NCBI GenBank assembly: GCA_035689345.1 | Contig: DASSLR010000009.1 | Span: 1-18,219 of the forward strand | DNA: 18,219 nucleotides | Reading direction: 5' to 3' | Origin: CF-118 sp035689345 | GTDB lineage: Bacteria > Chloroflexota > Dormibacteria > Dormibacterales > Dormibacteraceae | Shown: positions 6,588 to 12,535 of the stretch, one piece after another | Layout: each line of letters starts with the position of its first letter | How positions within the stretch are numbered: position 1 is the first letter of the stretch | Made by a program: the position numbers and the translations under genes | Notes under the pieces: model-generated | Databases searched by the model: none | What the model saw: only the letters and a program-made list of their open reading frames with translations | Told to the model about the DNA's origin: nothing

Positions 6588-7787
6588 TCAATCAGGTTCG
6601 TACTTGGGCAGATTCTTCTTCAGGGGACGGTCCTCGCGATAGCCGAGCGCGTACTCGGCCTGGAGGATCGTGTGCACCTCGCGCGTGCCCTCGTAGATGA
6701 TCGGGGCACGGGAGTTGCGGAGGTAGCGCTCGACCGGATACTCGGCCGAGTAGCCGTACGCGCCGTGAATCTCGACGGCGTCGTTGGCCGCGTTGAACGC
6801 CGCGTCGGCCGCGTACGACTTGGACATCGACACCTCACGCGTGTGTCGCAGCCCTTTGTTCTTGCGATAGGCGACGTTGAAGTAGAGCAGCCTGCTGATC
6901 TCGTAATCGCGTGACATGCGGGCGATCATCTGCTGCACCAGCTGGTAGCGCCCGATCTCCTGGCCGAACGTCTTGCGCTCCTTGGCGTACTTCACCGAGG
7001 CGTCGAGGCAGGCGCGCACGGTCCCGGTCGCGCCGGCGCCGATGGTGTAGCGGCCGTTGTCGAGGCAGCCCATCGCCACCTTGAAGCCGTCGCCCTCGTC
7101 GCCGATGCGATCGGCCTCGTCGACCTCGAGGTCGCTCATGAAGATCGAACCGACGTCGCCGGCGTGGATGCCGAGACGATCCTCGATGGGCTCGGTCCGC
7201 AGCGCCTTGCCTGAAGCCTTGCGGTCGACCATGAACGCGGAGACGCCCCGAGCCCCGGCCTTGGGGTCGGTCTTGGCGAACAGGAGCATGAAGTCGGCGG
7301 TGTCCGCGTCCGAAACCCAGATCTTCTGGCCGTTGAGCACGTACGAGCTCCCGTTGCGCCTGGCCGTGGCCTGCATGGAGGCCACGTCCGAGCCGGCGTT
7401 CGGCTCGGTCAGGCCGAAGCAGGCGAGCTTCTCGCCGCGGGCCATGGGGCCGAGCCAGCGCTGCTTCTGGTCCTCGCTGCCCCAGGTGTAGATGCCGCAG
7501 CCGACCAGGCCGACGTGGACCGAAAGCACGGTGCGGTAGACGGTGTCGATGTACTCGAGCTCTTCGCAGACCAGCCCGAGCGAAAGGTAGTCGAGGCCGT
7601 AGCCGCCGTAGCGCTGAGGAAAGCAGACCCCCGGAAGCCCGATCGAGGCGAGCTTGGCGAAGATCTCCGGGTCGTGGCGGACCGCGCGGTCGTCCGCCGC
7701 GATGCGCGGCGCGAACTCACGGGCGCAGAAGTCCCGAACCGTCTCCACGAGCTGCTCCTGGTCAGGAGTCAGCGCCAGGTCCAGCAT
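6588..7787 (-). CDS. acyl-CoA dehydrogenase (glutaryl-CoA/short-chain type)
   Basis: The 399-residue flavoenzyme introduces the alpha-beta double bond into acyl-CoA thioesters and passes electrons to ETF. Family signatures are the N-terminal helical domain (LTPDQEQLVETVRDFCAREF), CFGLTEPNAGSD in the FAD/substrate region, QKIWVSDADTADF, RKTFGQEIGRYQLVQQMIA, and the catalytic segment APIIYEGTREVH with Glu366 as base. That base position and the YEGTREVHTILQ context resemble glutaryl-CoA and short-branched-chain dehydrogenases. The exact substrate is not decided by sequence alone. The ATG lies eight bases after a TAACTT box that overlaps the TAA stop of the upstream CvpA-like gene, so the operon may have its own internal promoter here. 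The arginase-family gene follows six bases downstream. Confidence 0.93.
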   Translation of the reverse strand: MLDLALTPDQEQLVETVRDFCAREFAPRIAADDRAVRHDPEIFAKLASIGLPGVCFPQRYGGYGLDYLSLGLVCEELEYIDTVYRTVLSVHVGLVGCGIYTWGSEDQKQRWLGPMARGEKLACFGLTEPNAGSDVASMQATARRNGSSYVLNGQKIWVSDADTADFMLLFAKTDPKAGARGVSAFMVDRKASGKALRTEPIEDRLGIHAGDVGSIFMSDLEVDEADRIGDEGDGFKVAMGCLDNGRYTIGAGATGTVRACLDASVKYAKERKTFGQEIGRYQLVQQMIARMSRDYEISRLLYFNVAYRKNKGLRHTREVSMSKSYAADAAFNAANDAVEIHGAYGYSAEYPVERYLRNSRAPIIYEGTREVHTILQAEYALGYREDRPLKKNLPKYEPD

Positions 7788-7795
7788 CCCGCCCT

Positions 7796-7801
7796 AAGTT
7801 A
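7796..7801 (-). promoter_or_regulatory. -10 box (TAACTT) of the acyl-CoA dehydrogenase gene
   Basis: On the minus strand TAACTT begins with the TAA stop codon of the CvpA-like gene and ends eight bases before the ATG at 7787. A leaderless internal promoter is therefore possible even though the two genes are only 11 bases apart. A purine-rich AGGGCGGG between box and start could instead act as a ribosome binding site. Confidence 0.42.
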
Positions 7802-8623
7802 CTTGGTTGGCGACGCCTTGGGCGTCGCGCAGACGGGCGACGGCGTGACCTTCGGGGTCACCTTGGGCGTAGGCGTCCGCGATGGGCTCGGGGCCCGGGT
7901 CGGGCTGGGCGTCGGACAGGGCTGCGACGGCGTCGGTGAGGGCGGCGCGGGGTGCAGGTCGTTCGGGCCCACGTGGCCGATCAAGGGCAGGTGCTGCCCG
8001 ATGCTCAGGATTATCGGCACCGAGCGCGATGAGTGGAGCTGCGGCGAGAGGAAGCCCGTGTAGATCTGTTTCAGCTGCTTGATGCCGTTGATCGAATCGA
8101 GGTTCGCGCCCTGGGTCGTGTTCGCGGCCTTCTTGAGCGCGGCGAGGTCGTCCTTGGACACGAGCGCCGCCGTGATCGGGTTGGACAGGATCTGGTTCTC
8201 GAGCTGGTTCACCTGGTTGAGAGTCAGAGTCGCGGCGTTCACGGTGGGCGTGAACGCGTTGTCGAGCGTGACCAGGGCGGAGATCGCGAGGTAGATGACC
8301 ACCAGCATCACCACGCCGTGCACGAAGATCCCGAGGAGTCCGTCGACGCCCCGGATCGCCTCCATGCGGTGGAACGCGCCACCGATCGCACCGCCGATCG
8401 CGCCGAGGATGACCGCCGCGATCAGGGCCACGAAAACGCTGATGACCGCATTGAGATGGACGAGCTTCTCCATCTGGGTCGTGTACTGGTCGTGGAAGCG
8501 GAAGACGAGCAGCAGCGTGCCGAAGAAGAAGATCTCGGCCATGAGGGGCTGGATCACGCCTCGCTGGTAGCCGAGGAAGAGCGCGATGAGGATCAGGAGG
8601 CCGACGGCGATGTCGATGAACAA
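7799..8623 (-). CDS. CvpA-family membrane protein with Pro/Thr/Ser-rich tail
   Basis: The 274-residue protein begins with a CvpA-like module: about four hydrophobic segments (roughly residues 3-19, 23-42, 59-84 and 97-120) with the family pattern FIDIAVGLLILIALFLGYQRG at the start and a Gly-rich GAIGGAIGGAF third helix. CvpA proteins are inner-membrane proteins tied to colicin V export and, more broadly, envelope homeostasis. A soluble segment of about 100 residues follows, and then a low-complexity tail rich in Pro, Thr and Ser with two Cys, probably exposed outside the cell. The TTG at 8623 is the only sensible start: it precedes helix 1 directly and follows a TACAAT box by nine bases. It is divergent from parA across 81 bases. 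The acyl-CoA dehydrogenase follows 11 bases downstream. Confidence 0.82.
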   Translation of the reverse strand: MFIDIAVGLLILIALFLGYQRGVIQPLMAEIFFFGTLLLVFRFHDQYTTQMEKLVHLNAVISVFVALIAAVILGAIGGAIGGAFHRMEAIRGVDGLLGIFVHGVVMLVVIYLAISALVTLDNAFTPTVNAATLTLNQVNQLENQILSNPITAALVSKDDLAALKKAANTTQGANLDSINGIKQLKQIYTGFLSPQLHSSRSVPIILSIGQHLPLIGHVGPNDLHPAPPSPTPSQPCPTPSPTRAPSPSRTPTPKVTPKVTPSPVCATPKASPTK

Positions 8624-8632
8624 CCCGGGTGC

Positions 8633-8638
8633 ATTGTA
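8633..8638 (-). promoter_or_regulatory. -10 box (TACAAT) of the CvpA-like gene
   Basis: TACAAT on the minus strand is the closest match to the bacterial TATAAT consensus in the window. It lies nine bases ahead of the TTG start at 8623 and predicts a leaderless or two-base-leader mRNA. Confidence 0.58.
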
Positions 8639-8688
8639 AAGATGGGGTGCCGCCGTCGAGCCGGATGGTCGATCTCGGCTGCGTAAGT

Positions 8689-8694
8689 TAGACT
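8689..8694 (+). promoter_or_regulatory. -10 box (TAGACT) of the parA operon
   Basis: TAGACT lies ten bases before the TTG start of the ParA-like gene and is the same hexamer found ahead of the epimerase gene at 16129. An overlapping TAAGTT at 8684 is an alternative. Confidence 0.45.
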
Positions 8695-8704
8695 CGCATC
8701 GAAC

Positions 8705-9469
8705 TTGGCGCGGTCGATCGCCGTCGCGATGCAGAAAGGGGGGGTCGGAAAGACCACCACCGCCGTCAACCTCGGGGCGGCGCTGGCCGAGCTTGGCCAG
8801 AGGGTCCTGCTCATCGACCTCGACGCGCAGGGCCACCTGACGCTGCACATGAAGCCGCCGGGCGAGCTGGGGAAAACCATCTACCACCTGCTCACCGAAC
8901 CCGACACGACGGTCACCGACGTCGTCCAGGAGGCGCCGCAGATGGGCGTCCACTACATCCCGGCGGACATCGAGCTCGCGGGCGCCGAGAACCAACTGAT
9001 CAACGAGATCGGCCGCGAGAGCATCCTGCGCGACAAGCTCGAGCCGGTCCAGCGCCGCTACGACTTCATCATCATGGACTGCCCTCCGTCGCTCGACCTC
9101 ATCGTCATCAACGCCCTGGTCGCGGCCAACGAGGTGCTGGTCCCGCTGCAGGCGGAGTTCCTCGCGCTCAAAGGAATGCAGGAGCTTCTCGTCACCATGG
9201 AGCGCGTGAAGCGCCGCCTCAACCCCCGCCTCGAGCTCATCGGCATCCTGCCCACGCTCTACAAGCAGCGCGCGCTGCATTCGCAGGAGGTGCTGGCCGC
9301 GGTACGCGAGAAGTACGGCGACAAGGTCTACGAGTTCGGCGTCACCGACTCGATTCGCTTCGCCGAGACGCCGCTCGCCGGCCAGTCGATCCTCACGTAC
9401 GCGCGCGAGTCGGAGGGAGCGAAGTCGTATCGTGCTCTGGCGGTGCGGGTTATGGAGAACCACAAATAG
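8705..9469 (+). CDS. ParA/Soj-family Walker-type ATPase
   Basis: The 254-residue protein is a MinD/ParA ATPase of the kind that forms dynamic dimers on nucleoid DNA or membrane and positions chromosomes, plasmids or protein cargos. It has the deviant Walker A motif KGGVGKTTT (signature Lys11, Lys16), the A' motif LLIDLDAQGH, the Walker B-like DFIIMDCPPSL and the VPLQAEFLALKG segment. It starts directly at the first strand from a TTG, so it lacks the N-terminal DNA-binding domain of plasmid ParA proteins. No ParB and no recognisable parS are nearby. The only partner candidate is the 97-residue protein that follows two bases downstream. This resembles orphan ParA/McdA systems with small unrelated adaptors more than a canonical parAB locus; that reading is inference. 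Confidence 0.9.
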   Translation: MARSIAVAMQKGGVGKTTTAVNLGAALAELGQRVLLIDLDAQGHLTLHMKPPGELGKTIYHLLTEPDTTVTDVVQEAPQMGVHYIPADIELAGAENQLINEIGRESILRDKLEPVQRRYDFIIMDCPPSLDLIVINALVAANEVLVPLQAEFLALKGMQELLVTMERVKRRLNPRLELIGILPTLYKQRALHSQEVLAAVREKYGDKVYEFGVTDSIRFAETPLAGQSILTYARESEGAKSYRALAVRVMENHK

Positions 9470-9471
9470 GT

Positions 9472-9765
9472 ATGCCCACCTTCAAGCGCGCGTCACTGGG
9501 CGGATCCGAAGACCTCTTCCGGCCGACGCGGCCCACCGTCGTGACCGACACCGACGACGTGATCAAGGACGCCGTCGACCGGCCGGTCCAGAAGGAGCCG
9601 GTCGTGTACAGGAACTTTCAGTTCACCGGTGAAGAGGTCGAGCTGCTGCTCGACGCGATCCAGGCGGCCAAGTACCCGGACCGGCCCAAGCCGAAGCCGG
9701 CGCTGGACAAGTTCGACGCGCTGGACGCCCTGCGGCTGAAGATCCAGGGAGACTCGGGAGGCTAG
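9472..9765 (+). CDS. hypothetical small protein co-encoded with ParA (adaptor candidate)
   Basis: The 97-residue protein is not recognised. The N-terminus (MPTFKRASLGGSEDLFRPTRP) is basic and looks disordered. It is followed by an acidic TDTDDVIKDAVD stretch, an FTGEEVELLLDAIQAAKY helix, and a Pro/Lys linker leading to a final short helix. No membrane segment, signal or HTH motif is visible. It lies two bases after the parA stop, so the two are surely co-transcribed. Short partners of ParA ATPases commonly stimulate ATP hydrolysis through a basic, flexible N-terminus, which would fit this layout, but that is inference. The last codons (DSGG and the TAG stop) are part of a sequence duplicated at 9881-9895. 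Confidence 0.75.
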   Translation: MPTFKRASLGGSEDLFRPTRPTVVTDTDDVIKDAVDRPVQKEPVVYRNFQFTGEEVELLLDAIQAAKYPDRPKPKPALDKFDALDALRLKIQGDSGG

Positions 9766-9794
9766 GGCCCCTCTTCTTCGATCGGCGGCGCAGG
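9751..9794 (+). repeat. direct repeat flanking the palindrome pair, left copy
   Basis: This 44-base stretch matches 9881-9922 at most positions: a GACTCGGG block, GGCTAG, then CTCTTCTTCGA and CGCAGG. It covers the 3' end of the 97-residue gene (DSGG and stop). On the minus strand it also encodes the peptide LRRRSKKR, the same as the end of the 33-residue gene, with only third-position differences. It is therefore a duplicated remnant of a convergent junction. Confidence 0.75.
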
Positions 9795-9803
9795 CCTGTG
9801 CTC

Positions 9804-9866
9804 CGCGTTTGCATACAAACGCGTGTTATTTGGCCCGATTTCCACTCGTTTGCATACAAACGCGGG
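9804..9866. repeat. paired palindromes, 41-base period (copy pair B)
   Basis: The first palindrome CGCGTTTGCATACAAACGCG (9804-9823) has perfect 8-base arms around CATA. The second (9845-9864) is the same except that its left arm starts CTCG. The period is exactly 41 bases, as in the pair at 2069-2133, and both pairs share GTTAT after the first palindrome and TTCCAC before the second. The pair sits inside an 86-base segment between two long direct repeats, which suggests insertion. Confidence 0.82.
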
Positions 9867-9880
9867 GATCGGCGGCTCGA

Positions 9881-9922
9881 GACTCGGGGGGCTAGAACCT
9901 CTTCTTCGAGCGCCGCCGCAGG
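9881..9922 (+). repeat. direct repeat flanking the palindrome pair, right copy
   Basis: This is the partner of 9751-9794. On the plus strand it again reads DSGG and TAG. On the minus strand it holds the final codons and stop of the 33-residue gene. The two stop codons overlap as the palindrome CTAG, so this copy preserves what looks like the original overlapping convergent junction. Confidence 0.75.
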
Positions 9923-9993
9923 TAGCCGTAGATCCAGAACAAGCACACGAACAGCAGGACGGCACCGAACGCCACGACCGCCCACTGCTGCAT
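9892..9993 (-). CDS. 33-residue single-helix membrane microprotein
   Basis: A complete small reading frame runs from the ATG at 9993 to a TAG. It begins MQQWAVVAFGAVLLFV, continues through CLFWIYGYL, and ends with a strongly basic RRRSKKRF tail. The layout is one membrane helix (about residues 4-24) with a cytoplasmic positive C-terminus, as in many bacterial membrane microproteins. Support for coding comes from the coherent helix/basic-tail design. The duplicated remnant at 9771-9794 differs from it only at third codon positions within LRRRSKKR. An A/T-rich TATTTA box lies six bases before the ATG. It is divergent from the hydrolase gene at 10013 with only 19 bases between starts. The function is unknown; proximity to parA may or may not matter. 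Confidence 0.6.
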   Translation of the reverse strand: MQQWAVVAFGAVLLFVCLFWIYGYLRRRSKKRF

Positions 9994-9999
9994 TTCCGG

Positions 10000-10005
10000 T
10001 AAATA
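10000..10005. promoter_or_regulatory. shared, symmetric -10 patch between divergent starts (9993 and 10013)
   Basis: The only A/T-rich patch in the 19-base gap reads TAAATA forward and TATTTA in reverse. It lies seven bases before the hydrolase GTG and six bases before the microprotein ATG. One patch thus seems to serve as -10 element in both directions with leaderless starts on both sides. The sixth base of the box is A rather than T, so the match is imperfect. Confidence 0.45.
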
Positions 10006-10012
10006 CTGATCC

Positions 10013-10606
10013 GTGGCCAAACTCGGCATCGTCAAGGTCAAGCTCGACCGCGACGTCAACTGCTACATCGTCTCCGACGCCACCACCCGCGAGGCCGTCG
10101 TCATCGACCCGGGCACTCCCGCGGAGAAGATCGCCGAGCAGCTGTCGGGCTTGAAGGTGCGCTGGATCGTGGCCACGCACTGCCACCCCGGCCACGTCGG
10201 CGGCAAGGACGACCTCAAGGCGCTGGCCGGCGGTGAGACCGCGATGCACTCGCTCGACGCGAAGCAGTTCCTCCGCTCGGCGGATCGCTACCTGTTGGAC
10301 GGCGACGAGCTCGACTTCGGCGAATTCAAGATGTCCGTCATGCACACGCCAGGCCACACGCCGGGCAGCGTGTGCCTTGTGGTGGCGAACCACGCGTTCG
10401 TGGGCGACACGATCCTGGCCGGCGGCATCGGCCGCCAGATGCCGGAGACGGACCTACGCCGGCAGATGATGAGCATCGGCACGCGGCTGCTCAAGCTGCC
10501 GCTCTCGACCGCTCTGTATCCCGGTCACGGCCCCGCCACGAGCCTGGAGCGCGAGCTGGCGCAGAACCCGATCTTCAGAGGGGCGCCGGCTAGCCGCCAG
10601 GCCTGA
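10013..10606 (+). CDS. metallo-beta-lactamase-fold hydrolase with altered HxHxDH motif
   Basis: This 197-residue protein of the MBL superfamily resembles the glyoxalase II-like/YcbL group of thiolester hydrolases. The fold signatures are present: the NCYIVSD start strand, VVIDPGT, the second metal His in MHTPGHTPGSV, the bridging Asp in FVGDTILAGG, and the C-terminal YPGHGP His. The central motif is unusual. The canonical THxHxDHxGG reads THCHPGHVGG (residues 55-64), so the Asp that ligates the second metal is Gly60 (codon GGC, one transition from GAC). It may bind one metal only, or use a different chemistry. The GTG at 10013 gives the normal N-terminus and follows an A/T-rich box by seven bases. 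Its 3' end overlaps pyrC by 17 bases. Confidence 0.85.
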   Translation: MAKLGIVKVKLDRDVNCYIVSDATTREAVVIDPGTPAEKIAEQLSGLKVRWIVATHCHPGHVGGKDDLKALAGGETAMHSLDAKQFLRSADRYLLDGDELDFGEFKMSVMHTPGHTPGSVCLVVANHAFVGDTILAGGIGRQMPETDLRRQMMSIGTRLLKLPLSTALYPGHGPATSLERELAQNPIFRGAPASRQA

Positions 10607-11933
10607 CCATCCGGCCCGCGGCCCGGGTGCCGGCGCGCGCGCCGCGGATGTACGCGGAATCGACGGCGAACGATACGCGCAATCCCTCCAGCGCTCCGTG
10701 CTTCTGGCGCGAGCGCATGCCCCGAGGGCTGAAGGTGGTCGACCGCTTCGGGTCGATCACCACGAGATCCGCGTCATAGCCGGGCGCGATGCGGCCCTTG
10801 CTCTCGCGCAGCCCGACCAGGTCCGCGGGACCCTCGCCGACCCACTTCGCCGCGAGCCACGGATCGCCCATCTGCTTGGCGAGCTCGAGGCAGCTCAAGT
10901 ACAGGGTCTGCACGCCGGGCGTGCCGGGCGGCGCGTGCTCGAGGTCCTGCGCTTTCTCGGCGTTGGTGTGGGGCGCGTGGTCGGTGGCGACGACGCCGAT
11001 GACCTCGCGGCGCAGCGCGTCGCGCAGCGCCTGCTGGTCCGCGGCCGTTTTCACGGGCGGGTTCATCTTCATCGCCGTGCCGAGGCGCGCGTAGTCGGCG
11101 TCGGTCCGCCAAAGGTACTGGGGGCACGTCTCGAGGGTCATACGCGTGCCGGCGGCCATGGCCTCCTCGGCCGCGTGCAGGCCGAGCGCGCTGGAGAGGT
11201 GCGCCACGTGAAGGTGAACGCCGTGCTGCCTGGCCACCGATGCCGCGGCGGCGATGGCGACGGACTCCGCCTCCGGCGGCCGCGCTGCAAGCACGTCGTC
11301 GTAGGTCGCGAAAGGCCGGCGAAAGGTGTTCAGGACGCCGGGGTCTTCGGCATGGATTACGAGCGGCAGTCCGAGTTCGGCGATCGTCGGAGCGAGCCGG
11401 GCCAGCGTGCCGTAGTCGGGTGGCGCCTCCAGGTCGGCGTCGGCATCGTCGAGGGCGTGCAGCACCTGCTTGCGACTCAGGCTGAACGAATAGCCGAGGT
11501 AGGCCTTGAAGCCGATCGCGCCGGCAGAGGCGAGTTCTCGCAGCTGGTCGGACGTCGAGCTGGATCGGACCAGAGCCCACAGACCGAAGTCCACGCGCGC
11601 CCGCGAGCGCGCCAGCGCGGCCTTCGCCTCCAGCACGCCCGCCGAGTCGACGGCGGGAACCGTGTTCGGCATGTCGATGACTGTGGTCACTCCGCCGGCC
11701 GCCGCCGCGGCGGTGAGCGTGCCGAAATCCTCCTTCTCCGGAAAGCCTGGGTCGCGGCTGTGCACGTGGACGTCGATGGCTCCCGGCAGCAGCCACTTGC
11801 CCGAGACGTCGATCACCTTCCCGCGAGCGCGGCCGCCCACATCGGTGATGACGCCGTCACTGACGGTTACGTCGAGGTCCGCCGGGCCGTCCGGCGTGTA
11901 GACGGTCGCTCCTTTGAACAGGAGCTCAGTCAA
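10590..11933 (-). CDS. pyrC: dihydroorotase (amidohydrolase superfamily)
   Basis: The 447-residue enzyme closes N-carbamoyl-aspartate to dihydroorotate in pyrimidine synthesis. It has the metal motif DVHVHSRDPGF (His56, His58), GFKAYLGYS with the probable carbamylated Lys, VIHAED, HVAHLS, LETCPQYL and the ATDHAPH motif with the catalytic Asp. The same motifs occur in allantoinases, but overlap with pyrE on the same strand strongly favours dihydroorotase. The TTG start at 11933 overlaps the last codons of pyrE by eight bases, so translation is coupled. No better start exists, because TELLFKGATVYTPDG is the usual N-terminal strand. It converges on the MBL hydrolase gene with a 17-base overlap. 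Confidence 0.88.
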   Translation of the reverse strand: MTELLFKGATVYTPDGPADLDVTVSDGVITDVGGRARGKVIDVSGKWLLPGAIDVHVHSRDPGFPEKEDFGTLTAAAAAGGVTTVIDMPNTVPAVDSAGVLEAKAALARSRARVDFGLWALVRSSSTSDQLRELASAGAIGFKAYLGYSFSLSRKQVLHALDDADADLEAPPDYGTLARLAPTIAELGLPLVIHAEDPGVLNTFRRPFATYDDVLAARPPEAESVAIAAAASVARQHGVHLHVAHLSSALGLHAAEEAMAAGTRMTLETCPQYLWRTDADYARLGTAMKMNPPVKTAADQQALRDALRREVIGVVATDHAPHTNAEKAQDLEHAPPGTPGVQTLYLSCLELAKQMGDPWLAAKWVGEGPADLVGLRESKGRIAPGYDADLVVIDPKRSTTFSPRGMRSRQKHGALEGLRVSFAVDSAYIRGARAGTRAAGRMVRPGG

Positions 11934-12462
11934 GCGTCAGGTCGGAGATTCGAAACAGGGGTGAGTACGGAATGCCCGCCTGCGCGATGTTGTCGGCGCC
12001 GCCTTCACCGCGGTCCAGCACCACGACGAGGTGAATCACCTCCAGCCGCGACGCGCGCAGCACCTCAACCGTGCGCAGCGAGTCGCCGCCGGTGGTGACG
12101 ACGTCCTCGATCACCGTGACGCGCTGGGCCGCCTCAAACCGGCCCTCGATCTGCTTGGCCGTGCCGTAGCCCTTCGGCTCCTTGCGCACCAGCACGAGCG
12201 GCAGGCCCATCTGCATCGACACGGCCCCGCCCAGGAGAACCGCACCCAGCTCCGGCGCGGCGAGCAGCTGCGTGTCCGCGGGGACGAGCTCCGCCATGTG
12301 GCGCCCGAGGCGGCGCAGCAAGGCGGGATCGGTCTCGAACAGGAACTTGTCGAAGTAGCGGTCGCTCTTCTTGCCCGACCGCAAGACGAACTCGCCCTTC
12401 AAATAGGAAGCCTTGACGATCTCGCGGCCGAGATCCGCGAGCTCCGGAGTCCCCATTTTCAC
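11926..12462 (-). CDS. pyrE: orotate phosphoribosyltransferase
   Basis: The 178-residue enzyme joins orotate to PRPP to form orotidine 5'-phosphate. It shows the 13-residue PRPP-binding motif VTVIEDVVTTGG, the flexible catalytic loop (VRKEPKGYGTAKQIEG), an early LRSGKKSDRYFDK substrate segment, and the APELGAVLLGGAVS helix. The start is either the GTG at 12462 or the ATG two codons later (GTGAAAATG). There is no TAnnnT box right before it and no clear Shine-Dalgarno sequence. Instead it is preceded by a strong hairpin (12469-12506) and a 12-residue upstream ORF (12479-12517) whose own start has the leaderless promoter spacing. It is the first structural gene of a pyrE-pyrC operon. Confidence 0.93.
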   Translation of the reverse strand: MKMGTPELADLGREIVKASYLKGEFVLRSGKKSDRYFDKFLFETDPALLRRLGRHMAELVPADTQLLAAPELGAVLLGGAVSMQMGLPLVLVRKEPKGYGTAKQIEGRFEAAQRVTVIEDVVTTGGDSLRTVEVLRASRLEVIHLVVVLDRGEGGADNIAQAGIPYSPLFRISDLTLD

Positions 12463-12468
12463 AGGGGT

Positions 12469-12506
12469 CCCCGCGAACTCACGGCGCAGCCTCTGAGTTC
12501 GTGGGG
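12469..12506 (-). promoter_or_regulatory. pyrE leader hairpin next to the start codon
   Basis: Arms 12494-12506 and 12469-12481 are 13 bases each and complementary except for one A-C pair. Inside the 12-base loop a further GGC/GCC pairing is possible. On the minus strand the 3' arm ends six bases before the pyrE GTG, so the folded RNA should hinder initiation. There is no T-tract on this strand, so control of translation is more likely than intrinsic termination. Confidence 0.65.
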
Positions 12507-12517
12507 ATTTTCGCCAT
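12479..12517 (-). CDS. pyrE leader peptide (12-residue leaderless uORF)
   Basis: The reading frame MAKIPTNSEAAP starts with an ATG at 12517, exactly seven bases after the TAGATT box. It ends with a TGA formed by the first bases of the 3' arm of the pyrE leader hairpin. Ribosomes translating it would run through the 5' arm and stop on the 3' arm, 16 bases before the pyrE start, which would open the hairpin. The coding evidence is its position: start spacing, stop placement and distance to pyrE all fit a regulatory leader ORF. Twelve codons are too few for a codon-usage argument. Confidence 0.5.
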   Translation of the reverse strand: MAKIPTNSEAAP

Positions 12518-12523
12518 GCGACC

Positions 12524-12530
12524 TAATCTA
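12524..12530. promoter_or_regulatory. shared -10 patch for the pyrE leader (-) and DUF503 operon (+)
   Basis: TAATCT on the plus strand (12524-12529) is six bases before the GTG at 12536. TAGATT on the minus strand (12530-12525) is seven bases before the leader ATG at 12517. The two boxes overlap by five bases, so one A/T patch drives divergent, leaderless transcription. Confidence 0.6.
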
Positions 12531-12535
12531 ACCGA

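Noticed and set aside
9804..9866. Palindromes as canonical parS sites for the adjacent ParA
   Set aside because: They do not match the TGTTTCACGTGAAACA consensus, no ParB is present, and a sister pair lies next to unrelated genes at 2069.
12482..12497. CAGAGGCU in the pyrE leader resembling the CAGAGAGGCU core of PyrR-binding hairpins
   Set aside because: It lacks two bases of the core and sits in a stem-loop with different pairing, and no pyrR gene is in view. A partial match only.
12469..12511. GC-rich hairpin followed by ATTTT, looking like an intrinsic terminator on the plus strand
   Set aside because: No plus-strand gene ends upstream; the two divergent operons start here. The hairpin makes sense as the pyrE leader on the minus strand instead.
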